NCBI GenBank assembly: GCA_950097015.1
Contig: CATNEN010000002.1
Location: forward strand, 4,123,001-4,187,000
Direction: 5' to 3'
DNA: 64,000 bases
From: Macrostomum hystrix
Taxonomy: Eukaryota > Platyhelminthes > Macrostomidae
Positions 9,622-21,470 of this stretch are shown piece by piece. The notes under the pieces are model-generated. The model was not told the origin of the DNA. It saw nothing but the letters and a program-made list of their open reading frames with translations, and did no database searches. The translations under genes and the position numbers were made by a program. The stretch's first letter is position 1; each line of letters begins with the position of its first letter.

Positions 9622-12600
9622 TCATCGGCATCTGTGCGTCTCGTGTCGCTGGACGCACTTCTCGCAGTGCACCCTGATGGGGTTGTACAACATGCTGCAG
9701 TTGCACCAGCCCTCCTGCCTCACCAGCAGGCTATCAAAGTTGTGCCTGCCGCAGCACAGGTGGGTGCAGGAGCCGCGCTCGCTGTGGCCTCTGGTGTTGT
9801 TGCACTGCCTGCCAGACACTCCGTGGTAGCCGTTGGACCAATTGGACTCGCAGAAGGACGGCGGAGCTCGGTGATATGCCAGGAGGCGCTTCTTCACCCG
9901 GCGGGACTGGCCGCTTTTGAAGTCGTAGCTGGTCAGGCGCGGCTGTCCGCCGCTTCGGCCGCTCCGGGAGCCTCTGCCTGGACGACGCTGACGACGGCGT
10001 CGAGTGCGCGACGTCGACGATGACGGTTTAGCTGGCGGCGCTGGGTTCACGTAGAACGAGCGCTGGAAAAGCGAGTGCAGATTTCGCTCGATGTGGCCGG
10101 AGCTGCGGGTCAGGCCGCGGATGCAGAACCGCTTCGTGCAGGAGCCGCTGATGCCCAAGCAGTTGCAGATTTGGGTCTGGCTGCTTCTGGCCACCTGCGG
10201 ATGAATTGGGATTCGACAGCTCTGGGATTAGGATTTGACATCTGGGATTGGGATTCGACAGCTCTGGGATTAGGATTTGACATCTGGGATTGGGATTCGA
10301 CAGCTCTGGGATTAGGATTTGACATCTGAGATTGGGATTCGATAGCTCCGGGATTAGGATTTGACAACTCTGGAATTAGGATTCGACAGCTCTGGGGTCT
10401 GGGATTCGACAGCTCTGGGGTCTGGTATTCCACAGCCCTGGGATTGGTATTCGAAAGCTCTGGGATTTCTGCTTCGACAGTTCTAGGATTTGAAAACGAA
10501 GCTCACCAGGTGTCCGACCCTCCTGTTGTGGAAGTTTACCAGCTCGCTCATTTCGGCATCCTCCAGCGCCGCCCGCCGGTTGTCCCCGAAGAATTGGCGA
10601 ACCCGGCGGCTGGCCTGGCCGAGATTGTCGTCGCAGGTCGGGATCGTCGGCCTGCCGTATTTCTCACCGATTTTCTCAGGATCCAGCGCTCGCAGAGCTC
10701 CGGAATCAACTTCGGCTGCGGCGCTGCGCCTCGATCGACGACTGCCTTGACGCCCGGCGCCGCCGCCCGACCTGCGGCTGAAGCACTGGCACTCCAGGCC
10801 CGGTTGACCCCGACGGCAGGCCATTACGAGCTCCTCGACAGCCTTGCTGACAGTGATGGCCCACACAAAGCCGGCCTGTGGATAGCCTGGGTTGAAGGAG
10901 ATGCCAGTCTGCTGACATGTGCGACGAATGTTCAATGAAATCCCAGTTTCAATGAAATCCCAGTTTCAATGAAATCCCAGTTTCAATGAAATCCCAGTTT
11001 CAATGAAATCCCAGTTTCAATGAAACACCAGATTTCCTGAAATCCCAGATTTCCTGAAATCCCAGATTTCCTGAAATCCCAGATTTCCTGAAATCCCAGA
11101 TTTCCTGAAATCCCAGATTTCCTGAAATCCCAGATTTCCTGAAATCCCAGATTTCCTGAAATCCCAGACTTACTGCAATCCCAGATTTCCTTAAATCCCA
11201 GATTTCCTGAAATCCTAGACTTACTGCAATCCTAGATTTACTGCAATCCCAGATTACCTAAAATCCCAGATTTCCTGAAATCCTAGATTTACTGCAATCC
11301 CAGATTTACTGCAATCCCAGATTTACCGCAATCCCAGATTTACTGAAATCCCAGATTTCCTGAAATCCTAGATTTACTGCAATCCAAAATTTGCTGAAAT
11401 CCCAGTTTCACTGAAATCCAAGATTTCCTAAAATCCCAGATTTACTGAAATCCCAGTTTCACTGAAATCCCAGTTTCACTGAAATCCCATATTTCCTCAT
11501 CAGAAAGTCGAAAATCGCTACTTACTATGCACCCAGAAAAGTAGAATATAAGAATATTTCTGAAACAGAACTTCTCATACAGTCAGGTCAGATTGGTTCA
11601 CCCAAGCCCAGGATTTCTTCAGAAGCGGCATTGCGCAAGCGAACCTTGGCAGATTTATGGAACTTGAAATCAAGTGATTTCTTATCTTTAAAAAATGGCT
11701 GTAAAGTCGACCGAAGTGTCGCAATTCGCAGCGACTGATAAGAGGCCTCACTGGTTTGTTTGGGAGGCCTAATCTACACTTCTTGTTTAGCCAAAAGTTG
11801 ATTTACAACCATGGACACACACGCACAATTGCAGAGGTCTTTGTCCCCACCTCCCGGCTTGGCCCATTTTTATAGTTTGGTCACGGTCGGCTGATAACAA
11901 TAAAAATCAATTTATGAGCCGTGTGCTTTCTATAGGAAATCTGACATACGGACCGGGGCCCATAGGATTGCATAATCAGCTTGGTTTATGCCTGTGTGGA
12001 CAGGGCCAGCCACCCTGATGCCATATCGGTATCCTAGTTAGGGATAAAATAGACTAAAATAAAACTGCAGAAATCCCATTTTGATAGCGTTCGAAAGCTA
12101 AAAGGGTGGGTTAAACATGGAAATCATACTTTCTCACCATCGCGAATTTGCATCTCAATCTTTCACCCACTAACTCTCTCTCCTCTCACATGTCATCTGT
12201 CCATCCTACCCTCCCACTTCTCACCTCTCTCCTCTCGCCTCTCATTTCTCTCCTCTCACCTCTCATTTCTCTCCTCCCACTTCTCACCTCTCACCTCTCG
12301 CCTCTCATTTCTCTCCTCTCACCTCTCATTTCTCTCCTCCCACTTCTCACCTCTCACCTCTCGCCTCTCACATGTCATCTGTCAATCCTACCCTCCCACT
12401 TCTCACCTCTCTCCTCTCGACTCTCATTTCTCTCCTCTCGCCTCTCATTTCTCTCCTCTCGCCTCTCATTTCTCTCCTCCCACTTCTCACCTCTCACCTC
12501 TCGCCTCTCATTTCTCTCCTCTCAACTCTCATTTCTCTCCTCCCACTTCTCACCTCTCACCTCTCGCCTCTCATTTCTCTCCTCTCACCTCTCATTTCTC

Positions 12601-14264
12601 TCCTCCCACTTCTCACCTCTCACCTCTCGCCTCTCACATGTCATCTGTCAATCCTACCCTCCCACTTCTCACCTCTCTCCTCTCGACTCTCATTTCTCTC
12701 CTCTCGCCTCTCATTTCTCTCCTCTCGCCTCTCATTTCTCTCCTCCCACTTCTCACCTCTCGTCTCTCATTTCTCTCCTCTCGCCTCTCATTTCTCTCCT
12801 CCCACTTCTCACGTCTCTCCTCTCACCTCTCATTTCTCTCCTCCCACTTCTCACCTCTCTCCTCTCACATGTCATCTGTCCATCCTCTCCTCCCACTTCT
12901 CACCTCTCGTCTCTCATTTCTCTCCTCTCGCCTCTCATTTCTCTCCTCCCACTTCTCACCTCTCTCCTCTCGCCTCTCATTTGTCTCCTCCCCTCTCTCC
13001 TCTCTCACCTGTATTGAGGAACTGACTTTCTTACCTCTAACTCCCTCTCCTCTTACCACTCCTCACCTCTAATCTCTCTCCTCTCCCATGTCACCTCTTA
13101 ACTCTCACCTTTCTCCTCTCATCTCTCACCTCTCACCTCTCCGCTCTCTCACCTGTATTGAGGAACTGGTGATGGAAGGTGCAGTTCCAGCGCTCATCTC
13201 GAAACATGAGCTGGCAGGTGCGGTAGCCGTTCAGCAGGCCGGTGTGCACCAGGCGGTCGGCCAAGCTGCCTCCACCGTCCCGACAGTAGCGGGCGAGCCA
13301 GGAGCTGTCCAGGCCGCGGGCATCGACACCCGTGCACACTGTGTCTGGCGTGCTGCTCAGAAAGTGCAGGAAAGTGCTGGAGTCCATTGTGCTCATTGGA
13401 TAAGAGCGAAAGCTGCTGCTGCTGCTGCTGCTGAAGTTATCGTAGAAAGCCTGGCTGCTGTGTATTGACAGTTGTGATAGATTTATGAACGATAGAGTTG
13501 TGAACGTTTTCTCGTAATTTTCGTAATCCTTATCCATTAATAAATCTCCCTATCGTATTTTTTCCCATTATCGCCATCCTACCCTCTCCCCATTATCCCT
13601 ATCCAGCCATCTCCCCATTATCCCTATCCAGCCCTCTCACCATTATCCCTATCCAGCCCTCTCCCCATTTCCCTATCCAGCCATCTCCCCATTATCCCTA
13701 TCCAGCCCTCTCCCCATTATCCCTATCCAGCCATCTCCCCATTATCCCTATCCAGCACTCTCCCCATTATCCCTATCTAGCCATCTCCCCATTATCCCTA
13801 TCCAGCACTCTCCCCATTATCCCAATCCAGCCCTCTCCCCATTATCCCTATCCAGCCCTCTCCCCATTATCGCCATCCTACCCTCTCCCCATTATCCCTA
13901 TCCAGCACTCTCCCTATTATCCCTATCTTACCCTCTCCCCCATTATCCCTATCCAGCCCTCTCCCCATTATCCCTATCCAGCCATCTCCCCATTATCCCT
14001 ATCCAGCACTCTCCCCATTCTCCCATCTCAGCCACCATATTCTCACCCCACAGCCTGCTGGCACAGAGTCACCAGAGTCCAGATGGCAGCCAGCAGGGCA
14101 ACGAGGCCCAGTTGTCGGCATCCGCCGCAGCCTCCAGCAGGTCTCGACGCTTGTGTCGGCTTCTCGTTCTCTACGTCAGCTCCGGCACTCGCTGGCCGAG
14201 TGTCCTCCATCTGAGTCGGCCTTCTTTGCCGCAACACTCGAATCGCCTCGTCCGCATTCGCCAT
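9622..14264 (-). CDS. Wnt: Wnt-family secreted signalling protein
   Basis: Exons on the minus strand: 14264-14047, 13457-13153, 10911-10507 and 10194-9622. Exon 1 encodes a short N-terminus and a hydrophobic segment ([16 protein letters not shown]) that would act as signal peptide or anchor. Exon 2 has the Wnt signature RDERWNCTF. Exon 3 has [13 protein letters not shown] and ACRRG, matching the usual ETAFVYAI and ACSRG blocks, and ends in NFHNRR. Exon 4 carries the lipidation-site motif [10 protein letters not shown], with the acylated Ser kept, and the Cys-rich end [23 protein letters not shown]. Arg/Ser-rich inserts make it long (about 500 aa) and divergent, so the subfamily is not assigned. 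The exon 1-2 and 3-4 junctions are in phase. Exon 2 (phase 1 end) to exon 3 (phase 0 start) does not fit unless a 17-nt microexon at 13025-13009 is used. The acylated ligand would act through Frizzled receptors. Confidence 0.88.
10200..10490. repeat. Minisatellite filling Wnt intron 3
   Basis: 20-22-bp units alternate between GGGATTAGGATTTGACATCT and GGGATTGGGATTCGACAGC forms, about 13 copies. The whole 312-bp intron (10195-10506) consists of this repeat apart from the splice edges. Confidence 0.93.
10935..11495. repeat. Minisatellite, 17-bp unit, in Wnt intron 2
   Basis: The unit is TGAAATCCCAGATTTCC, with CAGTTTCAA and TTTACTGCAA variants, about 33 copies. It starts within 25 bp of the exon 3 acceptor. 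Confidence 0.95.
11496..12160. other. Unique part of Wnt intron 2
   Basis: Non-repetitive DNA between two arrays inside the intron. No exon with Wnt similarity was found here. Confidence 0.45.
12160..13150. repeat. Pyrimidine-rich minisatellite in Wnt intron 2
   Basis: Nested repeat of CCTCTCATTTCTCTCCTC and CACTTCTCACCTCTC blocks, with a longer-period marker CACATGTCATCTGTC every 170-270 bp. Read on the gene's strand, the units are GAGGTGAGAGG-like, i.e. an array of donor-like GTGAGA sites. Open frames here reflect composition only. Confidence 0.93.
13000..13024 (-). repeat. 25-bp exact copy of the Wnt exon 2 3' edge and donor
   Basis: Bases 13000-13024 are identical to 13144-13168. The latter hold the last 16 exon nucleotides (CAGTTCCTCAATACAG) plus GTGAGAGAG of the donor. 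A 17-nt microexon 13025-13009 would be 2 mod 3 and would repair the phase gap between exons 2 and 3. Its upstream acceptor context is purine-rich and weak. Confidence 0.8.
13555..14035. repeat. Minisatellite, 25-bp unit, filling Wnt intron 1
   Basis: The unit is ATTATCCCTATCCAGCC plus ATCTCCCC or CTCTCCCC, about 19 copies. It begins within 15 bp of the exon 1 donor (minus-strand GTGAGA at 14046) and spans most of the 589-bp intron. Confidence 0.95.
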
Positions 14265-14778
14265 TCGCGAAATTTTGAAGGTTTCAAAAGTAGAAATTTA
14301 TTTTTATTCGGCGATAGGATCTTGCCTAGGCACGCAATATTCTGGCATTTAATGAAAGTTGAATAATCTATGGGAAAATTCTCCCACTGTGTTCACCTGC
14401 CCGCTGGTTCTGTTAATCTTGCCGGAGATTTTTCGCTAGAAACCCTCGCCTATTCAACGCTTCATGATTTTCAATTTCCGACCGACTGACTGCTCCGATT
14501 GGCTGCGGGCTAACAGCCAATGAGAGACGCGCTTCGATTGACTAAAATATATTGGACCATGTTTGGTAGGAGCTCTGGTATTTTGTTAAACAGCACTAGT
14601 CTGATTAAGCAGTTCTTTCATGATTCAAGCAATGATTGATTTATGGAGGCCGATGTCAATGCATAGGAAAATCAAATCAGGGCACATTGCCCACAACCAG
14701 GACGGCTATATTTAGCCGAACCGCTGCAGTGCTGGGCTAGCGAATGAACTGCCTGCTCTAATCTCTATGATCATCAGC
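14265..14778. other. Upstream region of the Wnt gene
   Basis: Contains the putative 5' UTR of Wnt on the minus strand. A possible acceptor (CATTAAATGCCAG) ends near 14335, about 70 nt before the ATG. No other gene recognised. Confidence 0.4.
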
Positions 14779-16013
14779 TAAGTTATCCCATTCCAATCTT
14801 ACCGCAGCCATCAGTTATCCCATTCCAATCTTACCGCAGTCATCAGTTATCCCATTCCAATCTCACCGCAGTCAGCAGTTATCCCATTCCAATCTCACCG
14901 CAGTCAGCAGTTATCCCATTCCAATCTCACCGCAGTCAGCAGTTATCCCATTCCAATCTCACCTCAGTCAGCAGTTATCCCATTCCAATCTTACCTCAGT
15001 CATCAGTTATCCCATTCCAATCTCACCGCAGTCATCAGTTATCCCATTCCAATCTTACCGCAGTCATCAGTTATCCCATTCCAATCTCACCGCAGTCAGC
15101 AGTTATCCCATTCCAATCTTACCTCAGTCAGCAGTTATCCCATGCCAATCTCACCGCAGTCAGCAGTTATCCCATTCCAATCTCACCGCAGTCATCAGTT
15201 ATCCCATTCCAATCTTACCTCAGTCATCAGTTATCCCATTCCAATCTCACCGCAGTCATCAGTTATCCCATTTCAATCTCACCGCAGTCATCAGTTATCC
15301 CATTCCAATCTCACCGCAGTCATCAGTTATCCCATTCCAATCTCACCGCAGTCAGCAGTTATCCCATTCCAATCTCACCTCAGTCAGCAGTTATCCCATT
15401 CCAATCTTACCTCAGTCAGCAGTTATCCCATTCCAATCTTACCTCAGTCATCAGTTATCCCATTCCAATCTCACCGCAGTCAGCAGTTATCCCATTCCAA
15501 TCTCACCGCAGTCAGCAGTTATCCCATTCCAATCTCACCTCAGTCAGCAGTTATCCCATTCCAATCTTACCTCAGTCAGCAGTTATCCCATTCTAATCTT
15601 ACCTCAGTCATCAGTTATCCCATTCCAATCTTACCTCAGTCAGCAGTTATCCCATTCCAATCTTACCTCAGTCATCAGTTATCCCATTCCAATCTTACCT
15701 CAGTCAGCAGTTATCCCATTCCAATCTTACCTCAGTCATCAGTTATCCCATTCCAATCTTACCTCAGTCAGCAGTTATCCCATTCCAATCTTACCTCAGT
15801 CAGCAGTTATCCCATTCCAATCTCACCTCAGTCAGCAGTTATCCCATGCCAATCTTACCTCAGTCAGCAGTTATCCCATTCCAATCTTACCTCAGTCAGC
15901 AGTTATCCTATGCCAATCTTACCAAATAATCAGTTGTCAAACTCCAATCTTACCAAATAATCAGTTGTCAAACTCCAATCTTACCAAATAATCAGTTATC
16001 CAATTCCAATCTT
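14779..16013. repeat. Minisatellite, 32-bp unit, about 38 copies
   Basis: The unit starts CAGTTATCCCATTCCAATCT and ends CACCGCAGTCAG, TTACCTCAGTCAG or TCAGTCAT variants. The last three units are diverged (CAAATAATCAGTTGTC). The 272-codon open frame over part of it is a by-product of the array. Confidence 0.97.
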
Positions 16014-16079
16014 CCCCGATCAACAAATATCCTTTGCCAGACTTTAGAAAAAAGGCATTTTCATAAACAGTTAAAACTG

Positions 16080-16427
16080 CAGAATGGCAGAAGTTGGTGT
16101 GCCAACAGCACAGGTCTGACCAGACTTGAATTCAAAGCATTCTAAACAGAATGGCAGAAGTTGGTGTGCCAACAGCACAGGTCTGACCAGACTTGAAGTC
16201 AAAGCATTCTAAACAGAATGGCAGAAGTTGGTGTGCCAACAGCACAGGTCTGACCAGACTTGAAGTCAAAGCATTCTAAACAGAATGGCAGAAGTTGGTG
16301 TGCCAACAGCACAGGTCTGACAAGACTTGAATTCAAAGCATTCTAAACAGAATGGCAGAAGTTGGTGTGCCAACAGCACAGGTCTGACCAGACTTGAAGT
16401 CAAAGCATTCTAAACAGAATGGCACAG
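16080..16427. repeat. Tandem repeat, 67-bp unit, about 5 copies
   Basis: The unit begins CAGAATGGCAGAAGTTGGTG and contains CAGCACAGGTCTGACCAGAC. Copies are nearly identical, suggesting recent expansion. The spacer from 16428 to 16765 shows no gene. Confidence 0.96.
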
Positions 16428-16765
16428 CACATTGCAGTTTATTAAATAAAAAACATATAAAACTACAACAATAGCACTAAAAAGAAATTAAAATGCAAGT
16501 TTTTATTAATTCATTGCTTAAACAATTGAGCTGTTGACTGATGTACCTAAATAGGTAATTAAAAAGATAAGAAAATAAATTGAATACCAGTTTGTGCTCT
16601 ACAGTTGAAAATGCAAGTGCTGCCTAGGACAGGATGGGAAATCATGGGATGCAAAATCAGATAGGGATAATGACTGACTCACTGAACAAAATGCTGCCTT
16701 AAATTATTTACAGGGACTAAGATCATTGCCTATATACCAAGCATGATTTGGGGTCATCACTAAAT

Positions 16766-17124
16766 GCCATCTGGGTTATGAGGTGGTCGTCACTATCATC
16801 TGGGTCATGAGGTGGTCGTCACTATCATCTGGGTCATGAGGTGGTCGTCACTATCATCTGGGTCATGAGGTGGTCGTCACTATCATCTGGGTCATGAGGT
16901 GGTCGTCACTATCATCTGGGTCATGAGGTGGTCGTCACTATCATCTGGGTCATGAGGTGGTCGTCACTATCATCTGGGTCATGAGGTGGTCGTCACTATC
17001 ATCTGGGTCATGAGGTGGTCGTCACTATCATCTGGGTCATGAGGTGGTCGTCACTATCATCTGGGTCATGAGGTGGTCGTCACTATCATCTGGGTCATGA
17101 GGTGGTCGTCACTATCATCTGGGT
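16766..17124. repeat. Minisatellite, 29-bp unit, about 12 near-identical copies
   Basis: The unit is ATCTGGGTCATGAGGTGGTC followed by GTCACTATC. Copies are almost all identical, so homogenisation looks recent. Confidence 0.97.
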
Positions 17125-17228
17125 GATTATGTGGGTCGCCCGCAGTGCAGTGAAATAAGTGAGAACAATAAATGAAGAGTCAAGTGGGTGCTAGAAGTAC
17201 AAAAGTTTGATAAGTGCTGACGGTGCCG

Positions 17229-20200
17229 TCAATCAAAGTCCAAGTGCTTTCGCTTCGGCATATTGTCCTCCTCTGAAGTCACTTCTCTGGAATAGGGAAA
17301 CAGTGGTTGGATGGAGGGTTCAGTTTGACTTCAAAGGGCATAATTCCTTAAAATCACATTAATTTCTTAGCAAGTTTTCGAAAATCCTTAAACACCATCC
17401 CTAATTACCCAAAACATTCCCATTTCACTGTCCTAAACATCCCTATTGATAGTCCCTAATCCCTTTAGACAGTCCCTAATCCCTTTAGACAGTCCTTAAT
17501 ATCATAAGACAGTCCCTAATCCCTTTAGACAGTCCCTAATCCCTTTAGACAGTCCTTAATATCATAAGACAGTCCCTAATCCCTTTAGACAGTCCCTAAT
17601 CCCTTTAGACAGTCCTTAATATCATAAGACAGTCCCTAATCCCTTTAGACAGTCCTTAATCCCTTTAGACAGTCCTTAATATCATAAGACAGTCCCTAAT
17701 CCCTTTAGACAGTCCTTAATCCCTTTAGACAGTTCTTAATCCCTTTAGACAGTCCCTAATACCTTTAGACAGTTCTTAATCCCTTTAGACAGTCCCTAAT
17801 ACCTTTAGACAGTCCCTAATCCCGTACAACAGTCCTTAATCCCTTTAGACAGTCCCTAATCCCGTACAACAGTCCTTAATCCCTTTAGACAGTCCCTAAT
17901 CCCGTACAACAGTCCCTAATCCCTTTAGACCGTCCCTAATTCCGTACAAGTCCCTAATCCCATTAAACAGTCCCAAATTCTATAAAACTCGAGTTAACGA
18001 TTCCCCAACCAGTTGACTCATTTGATAAGTCCACACTCACTTTGCACTGATGGGCCTCTTACGCCCGACTCCGCCAGCGCTGGCGCTGGCGCCTCTGCTG
18101 CCACCGGAGAAATAAGCCGGGCCGTCTGGCGCGAAAGGTTTCAGCGGGCCCCGGTGCGGCACCCAGGTGAGCGGCTTGGAAAGGCTGGACTGCAGGTCGA
18201 ATTTGGGCCGTTTGGCTGCAAACAAAAATGACCGACCTAACAAGTTAGTGCGTTATCGCAGGCTATAGGTAAAAGTTGGGGTCAGTTTTTAGAAACAGCG
18301 GCAGCAGCATCAGCATCAGCAGCAGCAGCAGATTCAAATTGGAAATCTACGGACCGCACATAGTAGGGTTACGGGAGACAGATGATGGATGACAATAGCT
18401 GGCAGTTTTGAAGTCAGGTTAGACAGCTAGGAACAGGGCTCGCAATCATTCATCAAAACCGATGCATATGGACTGTAGGGCAGCAGTTTTGGCACTGACA
18501 CTCTTGGCAGTCGTTGCGTTGCAGTGAACGCAGTGCTATGTGTGTGAGTGTGCGCGCGAGAAAGTCATTTTTGACTGATCTGTGCGATGCGGCAAATGGA
18601 CGGTCTGCGAGCCGCTCATTCATCATCGGAGCTGGTTGAAGAAGCAAAGTCTGAAGGCTCCTTCAAGTTCCAATGCTGCAGGAAAACAAGAATCAAGCAG
18701 CCTAACTACCTTGCTCTTCAAACACGGGAGGCAGAACAGATTTGTTGCAAGGCATTGTTAAAGCAGTTGCTGGCTGTATTATATACACATTCTTTGACAA
18801 CCGAAGTGAAGCCACCGAGTGTCTGAATAGACCCCAAGTACTGATGGAATGCCAAGAACTATTGAATCTCATGGTCGTGCAGCTTATCTGAAGGCGATTA
18901 AACTAGGACAACCTTTTGAGCCATTGAAGCACAGATGCAGGGATCCGTTGAAGTGGGCTGGGAAAGTCGGATTCCAGCGTAGAAAATAAACCATTGCCAA
19001 GTGTAGCTCGTCTGCTACAGTTCTAGTGCAAAGACACTTCAAGTGCTGCCAAGGAACAGCCGCAGCTATTGAAAGGCGCTTCAGAACGATGCGTACAACT
19101 GTTCAGTCCATGGACTTATGGACGCCACACCCATCCTTAATTACCCTGCAACACAAACAGCTCAATGATCTGAAGCAATGCACAGTTAAGTCTTGCTATA
19201 GGTGACAACTCGTTCCAGCGGAGTCGTGAATCGAACCCCCATTGGGTTTATAGTATTAAAATATACCCAAGAGTTGCCTTCGCATATAGAGGAGCAGAAG
19301 GGCATTATCATAAAGTTCACGGAGGGCGCGGGTGTCTTAACTATCCCCAGGGACTGAGATTCGAACTCCAGACCGCACGATTACAGGAATCTGAATGTTC
19401 AAACCGCAGGAATACAAGCTGCCTACAGAGATAGGCGGGGCAGTCACTCACAGCCAGAGCCAGGTGTGTAAGCGCTGCGGCAGACGTGCGTTCTGACGGA
19501 GCCTGGACTAGCCAAGGCCAGCGGCTGCAGCGGCGTAGACGGAGGCGGCGGCGGTGGCGGCGGCGGGCTGGTCTGCGTGACAGCGGCCCGTCCCTGCGGT
19601 GTGGAGGTGACCTGGCGAGTCTCGAGTTGAGCTCGGCTGATGACTGGCTGGCTGAGCAGGTAGGTGGCCCTGGCAGCTTTGCGGGCCTGATAGTCGGCCA
19701 GGGACTCCTGAAGTCTGGCTGCGTTGCGCGCGTGAATGGCGGCAAAGTTTGGCGCGGAGCTGCCAGTTTTGACGGCGGCCGTAGCCGGAAGAGCAGCGAC
19801 TGAAGCTGCCGAGTCTGCGTCATCTTCGACAACGTAGAAGCAGGAGTGGGCACTGTGCTGGCTCACCTGGCCAGGTGAGTAGTCTGACGGCTGCGCGTTC
19901 TCCTTCTGGCTGTCGTTGATTTGGTGACGCGGAGACTCCGGCGCCATGGCGCTGTCGTCGGTTAGGAGGGACGAGGCGACAGCTGCATTTTCAGCGGCCT
20001 CACTGGCAACCGATGCCTGCTCGGCCTCTTTAACGTTCTTAGACAGTCTTGAAACGCCGTCAGCTGTCACATCAGCCTTGACAGCTATCACATCATCCTT
20101 GTCAGCTGTCATATCGACCTTGTCAGCTGTCACATCAGCCTTGTCAGCTGTAACATCAGCCTCGTCAGCTGTCATATCGACCTTGTCAGCTTTCATTTCA

Positions 20201-20940
20201 GCCTTGTCAGCTGTCATATCAGCCTTGTCAGCTGTCATATCAGCCTTGTCAGCTGTCATATCAGTCTTGTCAGCTGGCACATCAGCCTTGTCAGCTGTCA
20301 TATCGACCTTGTCAGCTTTCATATCAGCCTTGTAAGCTGTCCTATCAGCCCTGTAAGCTGTCACATCAGCCTTGTCAGCTGTCACACCAGCCTTGTCAGC
20401 TGTCACACCAGCCTTGTCAGCTGTCACATCAGCCTTGTCAGCTGTCATATCAATCTTTTCCGGTGGCATATCGGCATTTTCTGCTGTTTTGTTGGTCTTG
20501 TGAGAAGTGACGACATCATTTCTAGATGTTAAACCAGCATTGTCAGCTGTCATTTCAGTTTTGTCAGCTGTCATCTCAATCTTGCTAGCCAATTTAGGAT
20601 AGAAATTTTCCTCAGCCGAGTCCTCTGAGATTCGCTTTGAAGCTGATGGCTGCGGAGGCGATTTCAAGGGCCGATTTCTACCGCCGAATTTTTTAGCCCC
20701 ACCTCGACGAGTGGCGCGACTTCCAGACGGTGACGTGTCTTGACCCTCAGCATCAGCAGGCGCTGCATCCGCTGCTTCGGCTGACTCGGCGGCCAAGGCC
20801 AGAGCAATCTGGCTTGAAAAGACTTGCAGAGAGTCGCGCAACTTGCAAGCCTTGCGTCGCCCTTTAACGCCGAAATGCTTGGCCCAACGACGCAGTTCGG
20901 CGTAGCTCAGGCTCGACACCAAATCGCTTTCAGACGACAT
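17229..20940 (-). CDS. NUSAP1: NuSAP-like nucleolar and spindle-associated protein
   Basis: Exons on the minus strand: 20940-19452, 18215-18041 and 17286-17229, total 1722 nt and 573 aa, with all phases matching. The N-terminus (residues about 8-40) is a SAP-like helix pair, SLSYAELRRWAKHFGVKGR, as in NuSAP. The centre is expanded by a TADKADM heptad repeat. Further on, NFAAIHARNAARLQESLADY then QARKAAR matches the NuSAP F..LHE..F..MESI..Y..RK block. Exon 2 encodes FDLQSSLSKPLTWVPHRGPL followed by KPF, clearly the vertebrate FDLKASLSRPLNYEPHKGKL / KPW region. Exon 3 ends PKRKHLDFD, shorter than the charged tail of vertebrate NuSAP. The family bundles microtubules around chromosomes in mitosis. 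The ATG is 2 nt after an acceptor-like TTCTGATTTCAG, so the upstream in-frame ATG at 20958 is probably intronic or outron sequence. Confidence 0.83.
17444..17976. repeat. Minisatellite, 20-bp unit, in NuSAP last intron
   Basis: The unit is AGTCCCTAATCCCTTTAGAC, with ATCATAAGAC and CCGTACAAC variants, about 26 copies. The variants recur in the three-unit order CCC-CCC-ATC in the first half. Confidence 0.96.
18216..19451 (-). other. NuSAP intron 1, no further exon seen
   Basis: Mostly unique sequence with a short (CAG)n-like run near 18300-18330. Small open frames on both strands show no family resemblance. Flanking exons join in phase without anything from here (T plus CC gives a Ser codon). 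Confidence 0.5.
20060..20600 (-). repeat. 21-bp coding minisatellite (TADKADM heptads) in NuSAP exon 1
   Basis: On the plus strand the unit is CAGCTGTCATATCAGCCTTGT (one 21-bp period), about 25 copies, encoding TADKAD plus M or V. The unit is a multiple of three, so the frame is kept. Charge alternates Asp/Lys, giving a probably disordered or helical linker. Confidence 0.93.
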
Positions 20941-21470
20941 GCCTGAAATCAGAAACATTGATCAGAAACTAATTTAGCTTTTCACACAAAATGATTAAAT
21001 ACGCACCATACACTACCTGTGAGTAGGAGTAACTAAATTTTACTAGAATAAATAATAAAAACACTTAAAAGCCACACAGAAAGAAAGTATTTTTTCAATG
21101 AAATCAAGCAGCTCAAAGCAGCTTATATTTAATTAAACAAATGAACAACACAACGAAGATTTTGAAATTAAACAAGCAATAAATAGCCTCATTAAAAAAC
21201 AACTTCAGAAAAGCGCAAACATTTTTGTCATTAAAATTTAATACAAAAAACTCCGTTTATCAATCAAACTAAAAAAAGCGACGAGCAGACACAGGTAAGA
21301 TCAGCAGTTATTGTGTGACCGATTTAAACACGCCTAGAAGCAAGCGTAGGAATCGCATGCAGAAATTAGGGCGTGCATTACAGCAAAGATAAGCACCTTA
21401 AATGGCAGATCCATGAGTACAAAGCTGAGCAGTAATATGTTTTTGTATTATATGGAAGCAGTCTGATAAA
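20941..21470. other. Spacer upstream of NuSAP start
   Basis: AT-rich. It would contain the NuSAP promoter or outron on the minus strand. No other gene recognised. Confidence 0.4.

Noticed and set aside
12148-13072. Open frames of SFLSS / LLSPLISL repeats
   Set aside because: They are translations of the Wnt intron 2 pyrimidine array, antisense to the gene.
13555-14035. Homing endonuclease (I-SceI-like) sites
   Set aside because: TAGGGATAA recurs, but only half of the 18-bp site matches; no endonuclease gene is present.
15142-15960. 272-codon frame over the 32-bp array
   Set aside because: Pure repeat translation with 32-residue periodicity, no codon signature; the frame ends where the unit diverges.
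20941-20958. Upstream in-frame ATG of NuSAP
   Set aside because: It lies upstream of the acceptor-like TTCTGATTTCAG, so it is likely removed by splicing.
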